From Acetobacterium wieringae (GTDB lineage Bacteria > Bacillota > Clostridia > Eubacteriales > Eubacteriaceae), in NCBI RefSeq assembly GCF_001766835.1, contig NZ_LKEU01000042.1, positions 1 through 64,000 of the forward strand: a DNA stretch of 64,000 nucleotides, given 5' to 3'. Below are positions 16,663 through 26,030 of this stretch, piece by piece; the first letter of the stretch is position 1, and every line of letters starts with the position of its first letter. The notes beneath the pieces were generated by a model. The model was given only the letters and a program-made list of their open reading frames with translations. It was not told the DNA's origin and ran no database searches. The position numbers and the translations under genes are program-made.

Positions 16663-17282
16663 TGAAAGGATTGATCTTAAAAGATCTGCTTAATTTAAAA
16701 AGCACATTTAAAATGCTGAGCGTGATGATGGTCTTTTTCGCCGTTGTTTTCTTGCCACAAGGCAATGGTTTTATCTTTGGGATGATTATATTGATGTTTG
16801 CCATGATGGTGGTGACCACGATCAGCTATGATGATCTGGCCAAGTGGGACGCTTATGCGTTAACCATGCCGGTGACCCGAGCCGAAATGGTGCTCAGTAA
16901 ATATCTGGTGATGGTCATCTTAAACACCCTGGGGGCGGTTTTGTCACTGACTGTTGGATTTGTTGGCAGCATTATCATGGGCAAAAGCTTTGATCTGGAA
17001 ATCCTGGCTATTGTTGGGGTAATCTATCTGGTGGCCTTAATCTTTGGTTCGGTGATTATTCCCCTGATATATAAGTTTGGGACTGAAAAAGCCCGACTGA
17101 TGCTGTTCCTTTGTGCGCTGCTGCCTACGGCCTTGATTCTATTGTTGGAACAGTTCAATGTCCCCATGCCAACCACCGGAAATCCGTGGATTTATTTATT
17201 CTTGTTAATCGGCCTTTCTGTCGCTGGTGTGATCCTTTCTTATCTGATCTCACTTAAGATTTATACAAAAAAAGAGTTTTAG
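16662..17282 (+). CDS. ABC-2 type permease
   Basis: 206 residues with six hydrophobic segments, beginning MKGLILKDLLNLKSTFKML as in ABC-2 permeases of the YtrA-linked type. The ATG overlaps the stop of the ATPase by one base. It likely forms a homodimeric exporter with that ATPase. The hairpin at 17337-17365 ends the operon. Confidence 0.85.
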   Translation: MKGLILKDLLNLKSTFKMLSVMMVFFAVVFLPQGNGFIFGMIILMFAMMVVTTISYDDLAKWDAYALTMPVTRAEMVLSKYLVMVILNTLGAVLSLTVGFVGSIIMGKSFDLEILAIVGVIYLVALIFGSVIIPLIYKFGTEKARLMLFLCALLPTALILLLEQFNVPMPTTGNPWIYLFLLIGLSVAGVILSYLISLKIYTKKEF

Positions 17283-17336
17283 AAAGAACCATTTTAAACG
17301 ATACCACTTAACGAATTTAATGTGCGTATTGAATAC

Positions 17337-17365
17337 AAAAAGGGGGCTGAGAAATCAGCCCTTTT
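17337..17365. terminator. bidirectional terminator
   Basis: A-run, GGGCTGAGAAATCAGCCC, T-run, between two convergent genes. Confidence 0.8.
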
Positions 17366-17397
17366 GGATGTTCGGTATCATTGTAAACGTTCGGTAA

Positions 17398-18261
17398 TTA
17401 GTCTTCCAGCCGTTCCTGCAAGGCATCTTCGAAGGCACTGATCCCGATGCGGTCGAGTACGCCACAAATCCGTTCCCCGTCTTTACCGAGCTCCAGATAG
17501 GTTTCCAGAATTTTATCAATCAGATTGGGAATCTCTTCGGCTGCATAAAGGTCGGTTAAACGGTCACCAAACCGGTACCCCCGACCCATTCGGCCACCCA
17601 GATAGACGGCAATGCCGCGAACCTCCTCGGTGATGGCACCAGTGGTGCAGGCCTGGGCGCATTTTCCACAATTAACGCACTGGCGTTCATTCCAAAGTAG
17701 TTTTTGATTGAGCATTGTCAGCGACTGGGTTCGACAGACTTTGGTGCATTTACCGCAGTTTAGGCAGGCATCCCAATCAAACTGGATGTAGGCCTGTCCC
17801 ACCAGGCCAATATCGTTGGTGTTGGCCTTGGCACAATTGTTGGGGCAGCCCACAAAGGTGATTTTTGTTTTGGCATGAAGATCCCGGCCAAAAAATTGGT
17901 CATGGCAGATGCCGCACAGTTTCTGGGTGTCATAAAGGCCATGCTGACAAACCGTGCCCTTACAGGCTACCAGGGGCCGGATCTTTTTTCCGGTGCCGCC
18001 GAAAACCAGTCCACCAGCGGTGAGGGCTGATTTAACGGCATCCAGGTTTTCATAAGAGATCCAGGGAATTTCAATGGCTAAGCGAGTGGTTTCGCCCAGA
18101 TAGCCCCGGCCGTATGTTTCGGCAATTTCGGCCAGGGTCTTTAATTCAGCTGAGGTCAAATTTCCGGCCCGGCTTAAAACCCGAATCGAAAAATATCCTT
18201 CCTGTTGCTGGGCTAAGATCCCCTGGGCTTTCAATTCTGCAATTTCGTTTTTTGTGATCAC
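17398..18261 (-). CDS. siroheme/4Fe-4S sulfite-nitrite reductase-like protein with two ferredoxin clusters
   Basis: About 287 residues. An N-terminal ferrodoxin-like half-domain is followed by the siroheme/[4Fe-4S] region with Cys pairs in VACKGTVC and VGCPNNC. Two inserted [4Fe-4S] ferredoxin motifs follow (CLNCGKCTKVC and CVNCGKCAQAC), then the C-terminal GGRMGRGYRFG. This resembles AsrC and small Fsr-type sulfite reductases, which use six electrons to reduce sulfite, or nitrite in relatives. The GTG at 18261 is preferred because AGGAAAGCAGG precedes it; a TTG at 18294 lacks a site. No asrA or asrB partners lie nearby, so the physiological role is unclear. Confidence 0.8.
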   Translation of the reverse strand: MITKNEIAELKAQGILAQQQEGYFSIRVLSRAGNLTSAELKTLAEIAETYGRGYLGETTRLAIEIPWISYENLDAVKSALTAGGLVFGGTGKKIRPLVACKGTVCQHGLYDTQKLCGICHDQFFGRDLHAKTKITFVGCPNNCAKANTNDIGLVGQAYIQFDWDACLNCGKCTKVCRTQSLTMLNQKLLWNERQCVNCGKCAQACTTGAITEEVRGIAVYLGGRMGRGYRFGDRLTDLYAAEEIPNLIDKILETYLELGKDGERICGVLDRIGISAFEDALQERLED

Positions 18262-18479
18262 GCAATTACCTGCTTTCCTAAAGGTGTGAGGCAATTCAAA
18301 AAAATAAGTGGTCGCAAATAAAAAAAACTTTTCGCCGCCGACCAGTTATCCGTTTTGAATGCTGATATGTATTGTCTCTATTGTATGCCTTATTTCTAAA
18401 AACAATATTAAATTTTATCGTCGCAAACGGCTAGAGTTGTGTTAAAATAAACAGAATCACCAAGAAAAAAGGAGCGACT

Positions 18480-19202
18480 ATGCTGATACTTGAACATATC
18501 TCAAAAACCTATGGCAATAAAAACGAAAAAGCTGTCGATGATGTCAGCTTTGAAGTACATCCTGGAGAAATTTTCGGATTTGTCGGGCCCAATGGAGCGG
18601 GAAAAACCACTACCATCAAAATGATTGTCAGTTTGCTGGCACCCAACAGCGGGAAGATAAGGATCAACGGCATCGATAATCAGACGGACATTTTGGGAGC
18701 AAAAAAACAGTTCAGCTATGTACCGGACAATCCGGAGCTGTTTGAAAAGATTAAGGGCATTGAGTATCTAAAATTCATGGCCGACGTTTATCAGGTGCCC
18801 GCTTCTGACCGACAGGAACGGATTGAACGATATCTGGACATTTTTGAAATCAAAAATGCCGTCAATGATCCGATTGGATCCTTTTCCCATGGGATGAAGC
18901 AGAAGCTGGCCCTGGTGGGAGCACTGATTCATGATCCGCAGGTTTTTATTCTGGACGAACCAATGGTCGGTTTGGATCCCAAGGCATCCTTTGAGCTAAA
19001 AAAAATCATGCGGGAACATTGCGACCGGGGCCGATCGGTTTTCTTTTCCACCCATGTATTGGATGTGGCCGAAAAAATTTGTGACCGGATTGCCATTATT
19101 AAGAAGGGCAAGCTCATTGAGGTGGGCACCATGGCTGAAATTCGTGAAAAAGCCGGGAGTCAGGAGTCACTTGAGAATATTTTTTTGGAGTTGACCGAAT
19201 AA
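18480..19202 (+). CDS. ABC transporter ATP-binding protein
   Basis: 240 residues. Walker A GPNGAGKTT, signature SFSHGMKQKLALV, Walker B VFILDEPMVGLDP, and the H-loop in FFSTHVLDVAEK. An AAGGAG site lies ahead of the ATG. It overlaps its permease gene (19202) by one base. This is an ABC-2 type exporter ATPase; the substrate is not evident. Confidence 0.9.
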   Translation: MLILEHISKTYGNKNEKAVDDVSFEVHPGEIFGFVGPNGAGKTTTIKMIVSLLAPNSGKIRINGIDNQTDILGAKKQFSYVPDNPELFEKIKGIEYLKFMADVYQVPASDRQERIERYLDIFEIKNAVNDPIGSFSHGMKQKLALVGALIHDPQVFILDEPMVGLDPKASFELKKIMREHCDRGRSVFFSTHVLDVAEKICDRIAIIKKGKLIEVGTMAEIREKAGSQESLENIFLELTE

Positions 19203-20890
19203 TGAAAGAAATTATCTCGTTAACCAAATTATTTATCAACGAATCATTGGGATTTTCGTTGTTCTTCTACAATCAGAAGTTTAATAAAAAAGAATTTTAC
19301 AAACAGTTATTTACCCTGATTATTGTGCCAGTAGCGTTGATCCCGGCCTTTTTTATGTATGTTTCACTCATGTCGGCCACCTATTTTGGACTGACACTGA
19401 TTAATCAGACCTCGGTTTTTTTAAGCATTGGTTATATTATGGCAACGGTGCTGATCATTGTTTTTGGGGTCATGTACATTCTTTCAGAATTCTATTTCTC
19501 TGATAACATTGAAGAACTGATCCCGCTGCCAATCAGTCAACGAAAACTGATCATTGCAAAATTCTTAAGCATTCTGGTGTTTGAATATATTTTTGCGGCC
19601 TTTATTTTGATTCCGATTTTGATTATTTATGGTGTCGGTCAGGGCATGGGGCTGCTTTATGGGCTGCTGTCGTTTTTGGTTTTTTTAACTGTCCCGGTGC
19701 TGCCGCTCTCATTAATGACCGCCGTGATCATGCTGATTATGCAATCGGCTTCCCTCAAAGGACGCAAGGATATGCTGCAGATTGTTTTTGTCTTTATCGG
19801 GATTGCCGTCATTTTCACGGTTCAGATCTGGTTTACCAGCCAATTGGGAAGCGGTGATGAGGCGGATTTTCAGCTGTTGATGAATACGATTCTGACCAAT
19901 AATGAAGGCTTATTGAACAGCATCGGCTACCTGATGCCGACTAGTTTTTTAATGGCCTGGGCGCTTAATAAAATCACCCTGATGTCGTTGGGCTGGGTTG
20001 CAACACTGCTGGGAATCACGCTGTTATCCTGTGCTCTGATGGTTACAGTCGGCAATCGGGTTTATCTTAAGAGCATTGTCAGCGGCAAAATAATCAAAAA
20101 GGGTAAACCATTAAGCGGGGCCCAGCGCAGCAAAGTGCTGGGGAAAAAGAGTCACGGAGCGATGGCAATATTTACCATGGATTTGCGGCTATTGTTGCGG
20201 ACCCCGGTATACTTTTTTAATAATGTCAGCGTGGTGATTATTGCGCCGCTTTGCATTCTCCTCAGTGTTTCATTTATTGAAATTCCCCCGGAAGATTTAC
20301 AGGGGATGCAGGAATTTTTCAGAGCCATGCCGATTTTGATCAACTTTTTACTGATTGCCTTTTTTATCTTTTTTGGAGGTACCTCAGCCACTACCGCCTC
20401 GACCTTTTCCCGAGAAGGAAAAGCCTCCTGGCTGACCCGGATGATTCCGGTGACTGCCAGAGATCAGATTGTGGGGCGAACCGGGGTGGCGATGTTTATT
20501 CAAAGCCTGGGGATCGTCTTTACCATCATTGCGGTGCAATTCATTTTCCCCTTACCCTTGTCCACCCTTGTGATAACCATCGTTCTGGGGATACTGGGGT
20601 CACTGCCGATTTTGTTGTTTGGATTATTCCTCGATATGAACCGACCGCTGCTCAATTGGGATAACCCCCAAAAGGCCATTAAAAACAATATGAATGTGGT
20701 GATCACGCTTTTTGTGGGGATGGCCTATACCGGGCTGTTAATTGGGATCAGTGGTTTGCTGGGATATTTTGTCAATCCAATTTTGGGTTACGGAGTATTT
20801 GCCCTGATCAGCGCAATTCTCAGTGTGGTTTTTTACCAGGTGATCAGCCGTCGCCTGGAAGCGGAATTTTTGAATTTTGAAGGTAATTAA
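19202..20890 (+). CDS. large ABC exporter permease
   Basis: 562 residues with about twelve hydrophobic segments in two halves joined by a basic cytoplasmic stretch (KGKPLSGAQRSKVLGKKSHG, about residues 298-317). It probably represents both membrane halves of the exporter paired with the preceding ATPase. Similar proteins are often annotated as putative ABC transporter permease subunits in Firmicutes. No substrate can be inferred. Confidence 0.8.
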   Translation: MKEIISLTKLFINESLGFSLFFYNQKFNKKEFYKQLFTLIIVPVALIPAFFMYVSLMSATYFGLTLINQTSVFLSIGYIMATVLIIVFGVMYILSEFYFSDNIEELIPLPISQRKLIIAKFLSILVFEYIFAAFILIPILIIYGVGQGMGLLYGLLSFLVFLTVPVLPLSLMTAVIMLIMQSASLKGRKDMLQIVFVFIGIAVIFTVQIWFTSQLGSGDEADFQLLMNTILTNNEGLLNSIGYLMPTSFLMAWALNKITLMSLGWVATLLGITLLSCALMVTVGNRVYLKSIVSGKIIKKGKPLSGAQRSKVLGKKSHGAMAIFTMDLRLLLRTPVYFFNNVSVVIIAPLCILLSVSFIEIPPEDLQGMQEFFRAMPILINFLLIAFFIFFGGTSATTASTFSREGKASWLTRMIPVTARDQIVGRTGVAMFIQSLGIVFTIIAVQFIFPLPLSTLVITIVLGILGSLPILLFGLFLDMNRPLLNWDNPQKAIKNNMNVVITLFVGMAYTGLLIGISGLLGYFVNPILGYGVFALISAILSVVFYQVISRRLEAEFLNFEGN

Positions 20891-20955
20891 AGCCCAGGTT
20901 AATGGTTAAGGGGCATAATAGCAAGTAACGAAAACTATAAAAAGGAGTTGACACA

Positions 20956-23016
20956 ATGGCTCTTGACGACGTAAAGAAGAAAGCAAACCGACTTGTTCAT
21001 GAAATGAGTCCTTATTTATTACAGCATGCCTATAATCCGGTAAACTGGTATCCCTGGTCGGACGAGGCCTTTAATCTGGCCAAGCGACAGGACAAACCGG
21101 TTTTCCTTTCAATTGGCTACAGCACCTGTCACTGGTGTCATGTGATGGAAAAAGAATCCTTTGAGGATGAAGCCGTGGCCGAAATCCTGAACAAATATTT
21201 TATCAGCATCAAGGTCGATCGGGAAGAGCGGCCAGACATTGATCAGATATATATGACCTTTGCCCAGGTCAGTACCGGTCAGGGCGGTTGGCCCCTTAAT
21301 GTTTTTCTGACCGCTGACCGCAAACCTTTTTATGCCACCACCTATCTGCCCAAATACTCTCGGCTTGGAAACCCTGGCTTGATTGATGTATTGTTGGGTA
21401 TTGAAAGCCAGTGGCGAAAAAATAATGAAGACATTATTGATTCTGCCAATCGGATGACCGGACTGCTCAATAATCTGGAGGTGCGAAAAGGGGAAGAGGA
21501 ACTAAAGCGAACGATCTTTTTTGATGCCTATGATTTTTTTGATGAAAGCTTTGATGACCGCTATGGTGGTTTTGGCAAGGCTCCCAAATTCCCCGCCCCC
21601 CATCATCTTTTTTACCTGTTGCGCTGCTATCAGGCCTTTAAGCAGCCCGATGCCCTGGTAATGGTGGAAAAAACCCTGCAGCAAATGTATAAAGGCGGGA
21701 TCTTTGATCATATCGGTTTTGGGTTTTCCCGCTATTCAACCGATGAACAGTGGCTGGTTCCCCACTTTGAAAAGATGCTCTACGACAATGCCCTGCTGAT
21801 TATGGTTTATGCTGAAACCTACCAGGCTACTGGCAACATACTCTACAAAAAAATTGCCGAAAAAACCATTACCTATGTCAACCGCGATCTGCGTTCCCCG
21901 GAAGGGGCCTTCTATTGCGCGCAAGATGCCGACTCGGAAGGGGAAGAAGGCAAATTTTATGTCTGGTCGATGGATAAGGTGGAAAAAATACTGGGCCAGA
22001 AGCGGGCCGAGGTCTTTTTTAAGTTTTATCCGATGTCAAAAAAAGGTAATTTTGAGGGCAAGAACATTGTTAATATGATCGATACTGATCTCGATCTGAT
22101 TGAAGCTAATCCCGAGTTGGAAAAAGCGCTCGATGAGATGACAGCTGATCTCTTTTCTCAGCGGGAAAAGCGGGTGCATCCCCATAAAGATGATAAGATC
22201 CTAACCTCCTGGAATGGGCTGATGATTGCCGCTCTGGCGATGGCGGGACGGATCTTTAACAAAACCGTCTATGTCCGACAGGCGGAAGAGGCCATGGCCT
22301 TTATTGAAAACAACATGGCCCGGCTGAGTGGCCGGCTCTACGCCCGGTACCGCAAGGGAGAGTCCAAAATTCTCGGCTATCTGGATGATTATGCCAGTGT
22401 CATCTGGGGGTATCTGGAATTGTATCAGGCCAGTTTTAAAACCGAGTATCTTGAAAAAGCGATTATCCGGGCGGTGGATATGATCAACCTCTTTGGCGAT
22501 GAATTTGGCACTGCTGGCTTTTTTCTCTACGGCAATGATACTGAGCAACTGATTGCCCGGCCCAAGGAAGTATACGACAATGCCAAGCCATCGGGAAACG
22601 CCCTGGCTGCTTATTGTCTGCTGAAGCTGGGCAAAATAACCGGAGAGCAGAAATACATCGATATTGTCAACGGGATATTTGGCTATTTTGCCGGAAACCT
22701 CAATCAGGCACCGATGGCCAGTACGATGATGCTCTGTGCCAAATTATTCCATGAACAGCCTACTACTGAGGTGGTTTTTGCTGGCTATGAGACCGATGCG
22801 ACGATTCGTGAAATGAACCGTCACTTAAATCAGCAGTTTCTGCCGTTTTCGGTGGTACTGTTTAATAAAAGCGAAACCGATCTCAAAAAGATCAATGAGT
22901 TTGCCGTTAATCAGCAGATGATTCATGGCGAACCGACTGCCTATATTTGTAAAAACTATCGTTGCGAGCAACCGGTGAATGATCTTGAAAGCTTTCTTAA
23001 AATTATAAAAGACTGA
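20956..23016 (+). CDS. YyaL/SSP411-type thioredoxin-domain protein
   Basis: 686 residues. The N-terminal DUF255 thioredoxin-like domain carries [17 protein letters not shown] (CxxC at about residues 57-60). It is followed by a six-hairpin-type alpha/alpha barrel resembling N-acylglucosamine epimerase/glycosidase folds ([41 protein letters not shown]). The family is widespread with no settled function. AAAAGGAG precedes the ATG. The next gene is msrB, so a redox or protein-quality role is possible. Confidence 0.93.
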   Translation: MALDDVKKKANRLVHEMSPYLLQHAYNPVNWYPWSDEAFNLAKRQDKPVFLSIGYSTCHWCHVMEKESFEDEAVAEILNKYFISIKVDREERPDIDQIYMTFAQVSTGQGGWPLNVFLTADRKPFYATTYLPKYSRLGNPGLIDVLLGIESQWRKNNEDIIDSANRMTGLLNNLEVRKGEEELKRTIFFDAYDFFDESFDDRYGGFGKAPKFPAPHHLFYLLRCYQAFKQPDALVMVEKTLQQMYKGGIFDHIGFGFSRYSTDEQWLVPHFEKMLYDNALLIMVYAETYQATGNILYKKIAEKTITYVNRDLRSPEGAFYCAQDADSEGEEGKFYVWSMDKVEKILGQKRAEVFFKFYPMSKKGNFEGKNIVNMIDTDLDLIEANPELEKALDEMTADLFSQREKRVHPHKDDKILTSWNGLMIAALAMAGRIFNKTVYVRQAEEAMAFIENNMARLSGRLYARYRKGESKILGYLDDYASVIWGYLELYQASFKTEYLEKAIIRAVDMINLFGDEFGTAGFFLYGNDTEQLIARPKEVYDNAKPSGNALAAYCLLKLGKITGEQKYIDIVNGIFGYFAGNLNQAPMASTMMLCAKLFHEQPTTEVVFAGYETDATIREMNRHLNQQFLPFSVVLFNKSETDLKKINEFAVNQQMIHGEPTAYICKNYRCEQPVNDLESFLKIIKD

Positions 23017-23073
23017 TTAAGATCAGGAAAAATGGGGTAGAACAGAAGCATCACGAGAAAGGCAGGAACGATA

Positions 23074-23517
23074 ATGAACTATCAAAAGAAGGATCAGGAG
23101 ACCTTATTAAAGACCTTGACCCCGGATCAATATGCGGTGACTCAGAAAAATGCCACCGAACCACCGTTTCAGAATGAATACTACAATGAATACCGCAAAG
23201 GAATTTATGTGGATATCACCACTGGCGAACCACTTTTTTCATCCAGCGATAAATTTGAATCGGGCTGTGGCTGGCCCAGTTTTTCCAAACCGATCGATCC
23301 CAATGTGATCAAAGAACTCAGTGACACCAGCCTGCGGATGAAGCGGACTGAGGTTCGTAGCGTCACTGGTGACGCCCACCTGGGTCACGTCTTTGAGGAT
23401 GGTCCGATCACCACCGGAGGCTTGCGCTACTGCATTAACAGTGCGGCGCTGCGTTTTATTCCAGCCGAGGAAATGGAAGCCCAGGGTTATGGCGCTTATT
23501 TAAATTTGCTTGAGTAG
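23074..23517 (+). CDS. msrB: peptide-methionine (R)-S-oxide reductase
   Basis: 147 residues. Repairs methionine-R-sulfoxide in proteins. Family signatures are [44 protein letters not shown] and the catalytic Cys in [11 protein letters not shown]. The two CxxC zinc motifs found in many MsrB proteins are not visible, so this is the zinc-free form with ordinary Cys rather than selenocysteine. It lies 58 bases after the YyaL-type gene and is likely cotranscribed. Confidence 0.95.
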   Translation: MNYQKKDQETLLKTLTPDQYAVTQKNATEPPFQNEYYNEYRKGIYVDITTGEPLFSSSDKFESGCGWPSFSKPIDPNVIKELSDTSLRMKRTEVRSVTGDAHLGHVFEDGPITTGGLRYCINSAALRFIPAEEMEAQGYGAYLNLLE

Positions 23518-23570
23518 TTTAGTATAAGATCGTCAAAGGACGAGGTTAATAAATGATGAGAGGTGAAGAA

Positions 23571-24056
23571 ATGAATAGTATTGAATTTGCAATTAAGATG
23601 GAACGTGACGGCGAAGCATATTACCGTGAACAAGCAAAAAATAATCAGGACAATCCGTTAAATGCGGTGTTTTTATTATTGGCCGAGGACGAAAATGGTC
23701 ACGCCGTATTGCTAAAAAATGAGCTGGCAAAAATAAGTTACGATTTAGCTGATAATGAAGCATTGGTAGATACCAACAATGTTTTTAAAGACCGGGGTGA
23801 TTTTAAAAACAAATTCGAAAAAATCCCCAATCAGCTGGATGTCTATCGGATGGCTCTGCAAATGGAAAAGGACAGCATCGAACTCTATCAGAAATTTTAT
23901 CAGGAATCAGCAGATGAACAAACTAAAAAACTGTTTGGTTACCTGGTCAAGCAGGAAGAGAATCATTATAAAATCTTTGATAATCTGATTACCCTGGTCG
24001 AACGTCCGGAAGAATGGGTGGAAGACGCCGAATTTGGAGTCCGGGAAGAATACTAA
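23571..24056 (+). CDS. ferritin-like diiron protein (rubrerythrin-type domain)
   Basis: 161 residues. Two repeats of the Glu/ExxH diiron pattern: MERDGEAYYREQA with EDENGHAVLL, and MEKDSIELYQKFY with KQEENHYKIF. There is no C-terminal rubredoxin domain. Rubrerythrin-like proteins in anaerobes reduce peroxide. The ATG at 23571 has GAGGTG upstream at normal spacing; an earlier ATG at 23553 would give six more residues. Position after msrB fits an oxidative-stress group. Confidence 0.88.
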   Translation: MNSIEFAIKMERDGEAYYREQAKNNQDNPLNAVFLLLAEDENGHAVLLKNELAKISYDLADNEALVDTNNVFKDRGDFKNKFEKIPNQLDVYRMALQMEKDSIELYQKFYQESADEQTKKLFGYLVKQEENHYKIFDNLITLVERPEEWVEDAEFGVREEY

Positions 24057-24094
24057 AATAAATCATTTCAGATTAACGGTATTAAAAAATAAAT

Positions 24095-24137
24095 GGGCTG
24101 GACTACCTTCATTTGAAGAATGGTTTAGCCCTTTACT
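24095..24137 (+). terminator. probable terminator
   Basis: An imperfect long hairpin from GGGCTGGACTACC to GGTTTAGCCC, followed by a short T-rich stretch. Confidence 0.5.
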
Positions 24138-24213
24138 TATGAAAAAAATAGTCAAGAACGAAAAAAATTGTTAAGATAGTGCTACTATTAAAGTTAAAAG
24201 TGAAGGAGTATAA

Positions 24214-24825
24214 ATGGCAGTTTATTTATTTGATCAAATGGAAGAATTTTCAGATGAACTTTTTAAACGCAGTCTGATGTTGCTTCCTGACGAACGGCAG
24301 CAAAAGGCAACAGCGTATCGGCAAAAGCTTGATCAGAAATTGTCGGTATTGGGCTATGTTTTGCTGAATTACGGGTTAAAAAATGAATATGGTATTTCGG
24401 AAAAGCTTCGCTTTTGTTATTCGGCCAAGGGCAAGCCATATTTAAGCGACTATCCCCAGATCCACTTTAATCTCAGCCATTGTAAAAATGGAGTAATCTG
24501 TGCCATTCATACCAGTGATGTCGGGGTCGATATTGAAACCGTGGCGGCCTATGATGGCCAGCTGGCTGAATATGTCTGTAACGAGCAGGAATTAAAATTG
24601 ATTAATAAAAGCGATAACAAGGCCCTGGCTTTTACGAAAATCTGGACTAAAAAAGAAAGTTTGATGAAAAAAACAGGGGCCGGTCTGAGGGATGATTTAA
24701 AAACAATTGAGTCCATCGATTCAGAAGCCATCACATTGGTTGACCCTGATGAAGCCTATGTGTTTTCCATCGCCGGAATGTCATTGGCCGAGCTGGGTTT
24801 AAGAACGGAACGATTCAGAGCGTAA
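24214..24825 (+). CDS. 4'-phosphopantetheinyl transferase (Sfp type)
   Basis: 203 residues. Transfers the phosphopantetheine arm of CoA to carrier proteins. The Sfp/HetI motifs are HFNLSHCKNGVICAI, VGVDIETV and FTKIWTKKESLMKKTG, the last holding the WxxKES Mg/CoA site. AAGGAG precedes the ATG. No polyketide or nonribosomal synthase is nearby, so its target is probably elsewhere, for example fatty-acid ACP. Confidence 0.92.
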   Translation: MAVYLFDQMEEFSDELFKRSLMLLPDERQQKATAYRQKLDQKLSVLGYVLLNYGLKNEYGISEKLRFCYSAKGKPYLSDYPQIHFNLSHCKNGVICAIHTSDVGVDIETVAAYDGQLAEYVCNEQELKLINKSDNKALAFTKIWTKKESLMKKTGAGLRDDLKTIESIDSEAITLVDPDEAYVFSIAGMSLAELGLRTERFRA

Positions 24826-24846
24826 AATCGCTGGGATAAAAAATAC

Positions 24847-24875
24847 GTGACAAAACTGGAAAAATTTGATATAGT
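24847..24875 (+). promoter_or_regulatory. promoter ahead of cobalamin riboswitch
   Basis: GTGACA, 17 bp, TATAGT, about 35 bases upstream of the riboswitch. Confidence 0.6.
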
Positions 24876-24909
24876 ACTATTGAATTAAGAAAAATATAAG
24901 AATTAAATA

Positions 24910-25085
24910 AATAAACAGGTGTCGGCTGTAATCAATGTATTATAAGCCGGTGAAAAGGGAAGAGGGGTGAAAATCCCCCGCGGTCCCGCCGCTGTAAGAG
25001 ACGAGTTTCTCCAGGAATGCCACCAGAAATGGGAAGGCAGGAGGCAATGTTGACGCTCAAGCCAGAAGACCTGCCTGTTTGTGTA
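24910..25085 (+). ncRNA. cobalamin riboswitch (cbi operon)
   Basis: The conserved segments occur in order: GCCGGTGAAAAGGGAA, GGGGTGAAAATCCCCCGCGGTCCCGCCGCTGTAA, GCCACCAGAAATGGGAAGGC and GACGCTCAAGCCAGAAGACCTGCC. This matches the B12 (adenosylcobalamin-type) aptamer. A terminator hairpin (25139-25174) lies between it and cobK, so cobalamin binding should attenuate transcription of the cobalt-uptake genes. Confidence 0.93.
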
Positions 25086-25138
25086 TCTCAAACTCTACGA
25101 GAGATGGAGGAGGTTTATTTTTGTGCGCATTTTTGCGG

Positions 25139-25174
25139 CCTCATTGTCTTGTTTAGAGATAATGAGGTTTTTTT
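25139..25174 (+). terminator. riboswitch expression-platform terminator
   Basis: CCTCATTGTC paired with GATAATGAGG (one wobble), then seven T residues, 34 bases before the start codon of cobK. Confidence 0.85.
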
Positions 25175-25207
25175 GTGCAAAAATATAAATGAGAGTGATG
25201 GAGGAAG

Positions 25208-25984
25208 ATGTCAAAAGTATTAGTAATAGCCGGGACAACCGATGCCAAGACTGTAATTGCGAGACTATTAGAAAATAACCATGACACGGCCGTAACCGTT
25301 ACGACCCGTCTGGGTGCCGGGATGTTGGAGGAATTTAAGAATCTGGATATTTATCAGGGAAAACTCAATAAAGATCACATTACCCATTTGATTAGAACCC
25401 TAAAACCAACCTGTTTAGTTGATGCGGCCAATCCCTTTTCGTCAGAAATAACCCGAAATGCCATCAATGTCTGCAAATTTGAAAATCTGCCCTATATTCG
25501 TTATGAACGGGAGCGGGTAAAATACGAAGATGATCCGGATATTACCGTTGTTAAGAGCTATGGGGAAGCCTGTGATGTTCTGATGAACTGCCAAGGAAAC
25601 ATTCTGTTGACTTTGGGCAGTAATAGAATTGATATTTTCAAAAGAATTCCGGACTATTCAAAGCGGGTCTATCTGCGGGTGCTGCCGGACTGGAAGGTTT
25701 TAAGTAAATGTGAAAGCCTGGGGTTCAGCCCCAAAAACATCATTGCCATCAAAGGGCCCTATAACGAAGCCCTGAACATGGAACTCTTTAAATACTGCCA
25801 GGCAGAGGTGTTGGTGACCAAAGAAAGCGGCAACATGGGTGGCGTCGTGGATAAGATCAACGCCGCTAAAAAGCTGGGAATGAAGATCATTCTTGTTGAT
25901 CGCATTGAAGAGCAGTGCAGTAATAAATTCAGTTCGGTTGATGCGTTGATTGAATGTATCGATCGTATTGATTCGGTTAAGTAG
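25208..25984 (+). CDS. cobK: precorrin-6A/cobalt-precorrin-6A reductase
   Basis: 258 residues (CobK/CbiJ). Reduces the corrin ring intermediate with NADPH in cobalamin synthesis. Family patterns are VIAGTTDAKTVIARL at the N-terminus, VDAANPFSSEITRNA, PYIRYERE and LVTKESGNMGGVVDKI near the end. GGAGGAAG precedes the ATG. First gene after the B12 riboswitch, followed by the cobalt transporter genes. In an anaerobe the cbiJ name is equally appropriate. Confidence 0.92.
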   Translation: MSKVLVIAGTTDAKTVIARLLENNHDTAVTVTTRLGAGMLEEFKNLDIYQGKLNKDHITHLIRTLKPTCLVDAANPFSSEITRNAINVCKFENLPYIRYERERVKYEDDPDITVVKSYGEACDVLMNCQGNILLTLGSNRIDIFKRIPDYSKRVYLRVLPDWKVLSKCESLGFSPKNIIAIKGPYNEALNMELFKYCQAEVLVTKESGNMGGVVDKINAAKKLGMKIILVDRIEEQCSNKFSSVDALIECIDRIDSVK

Positions 25985-26030
25985 CGCAGGCAATGGACAG
26001 GAATCATAGATAAAGAAAGGATGGGTGCAG

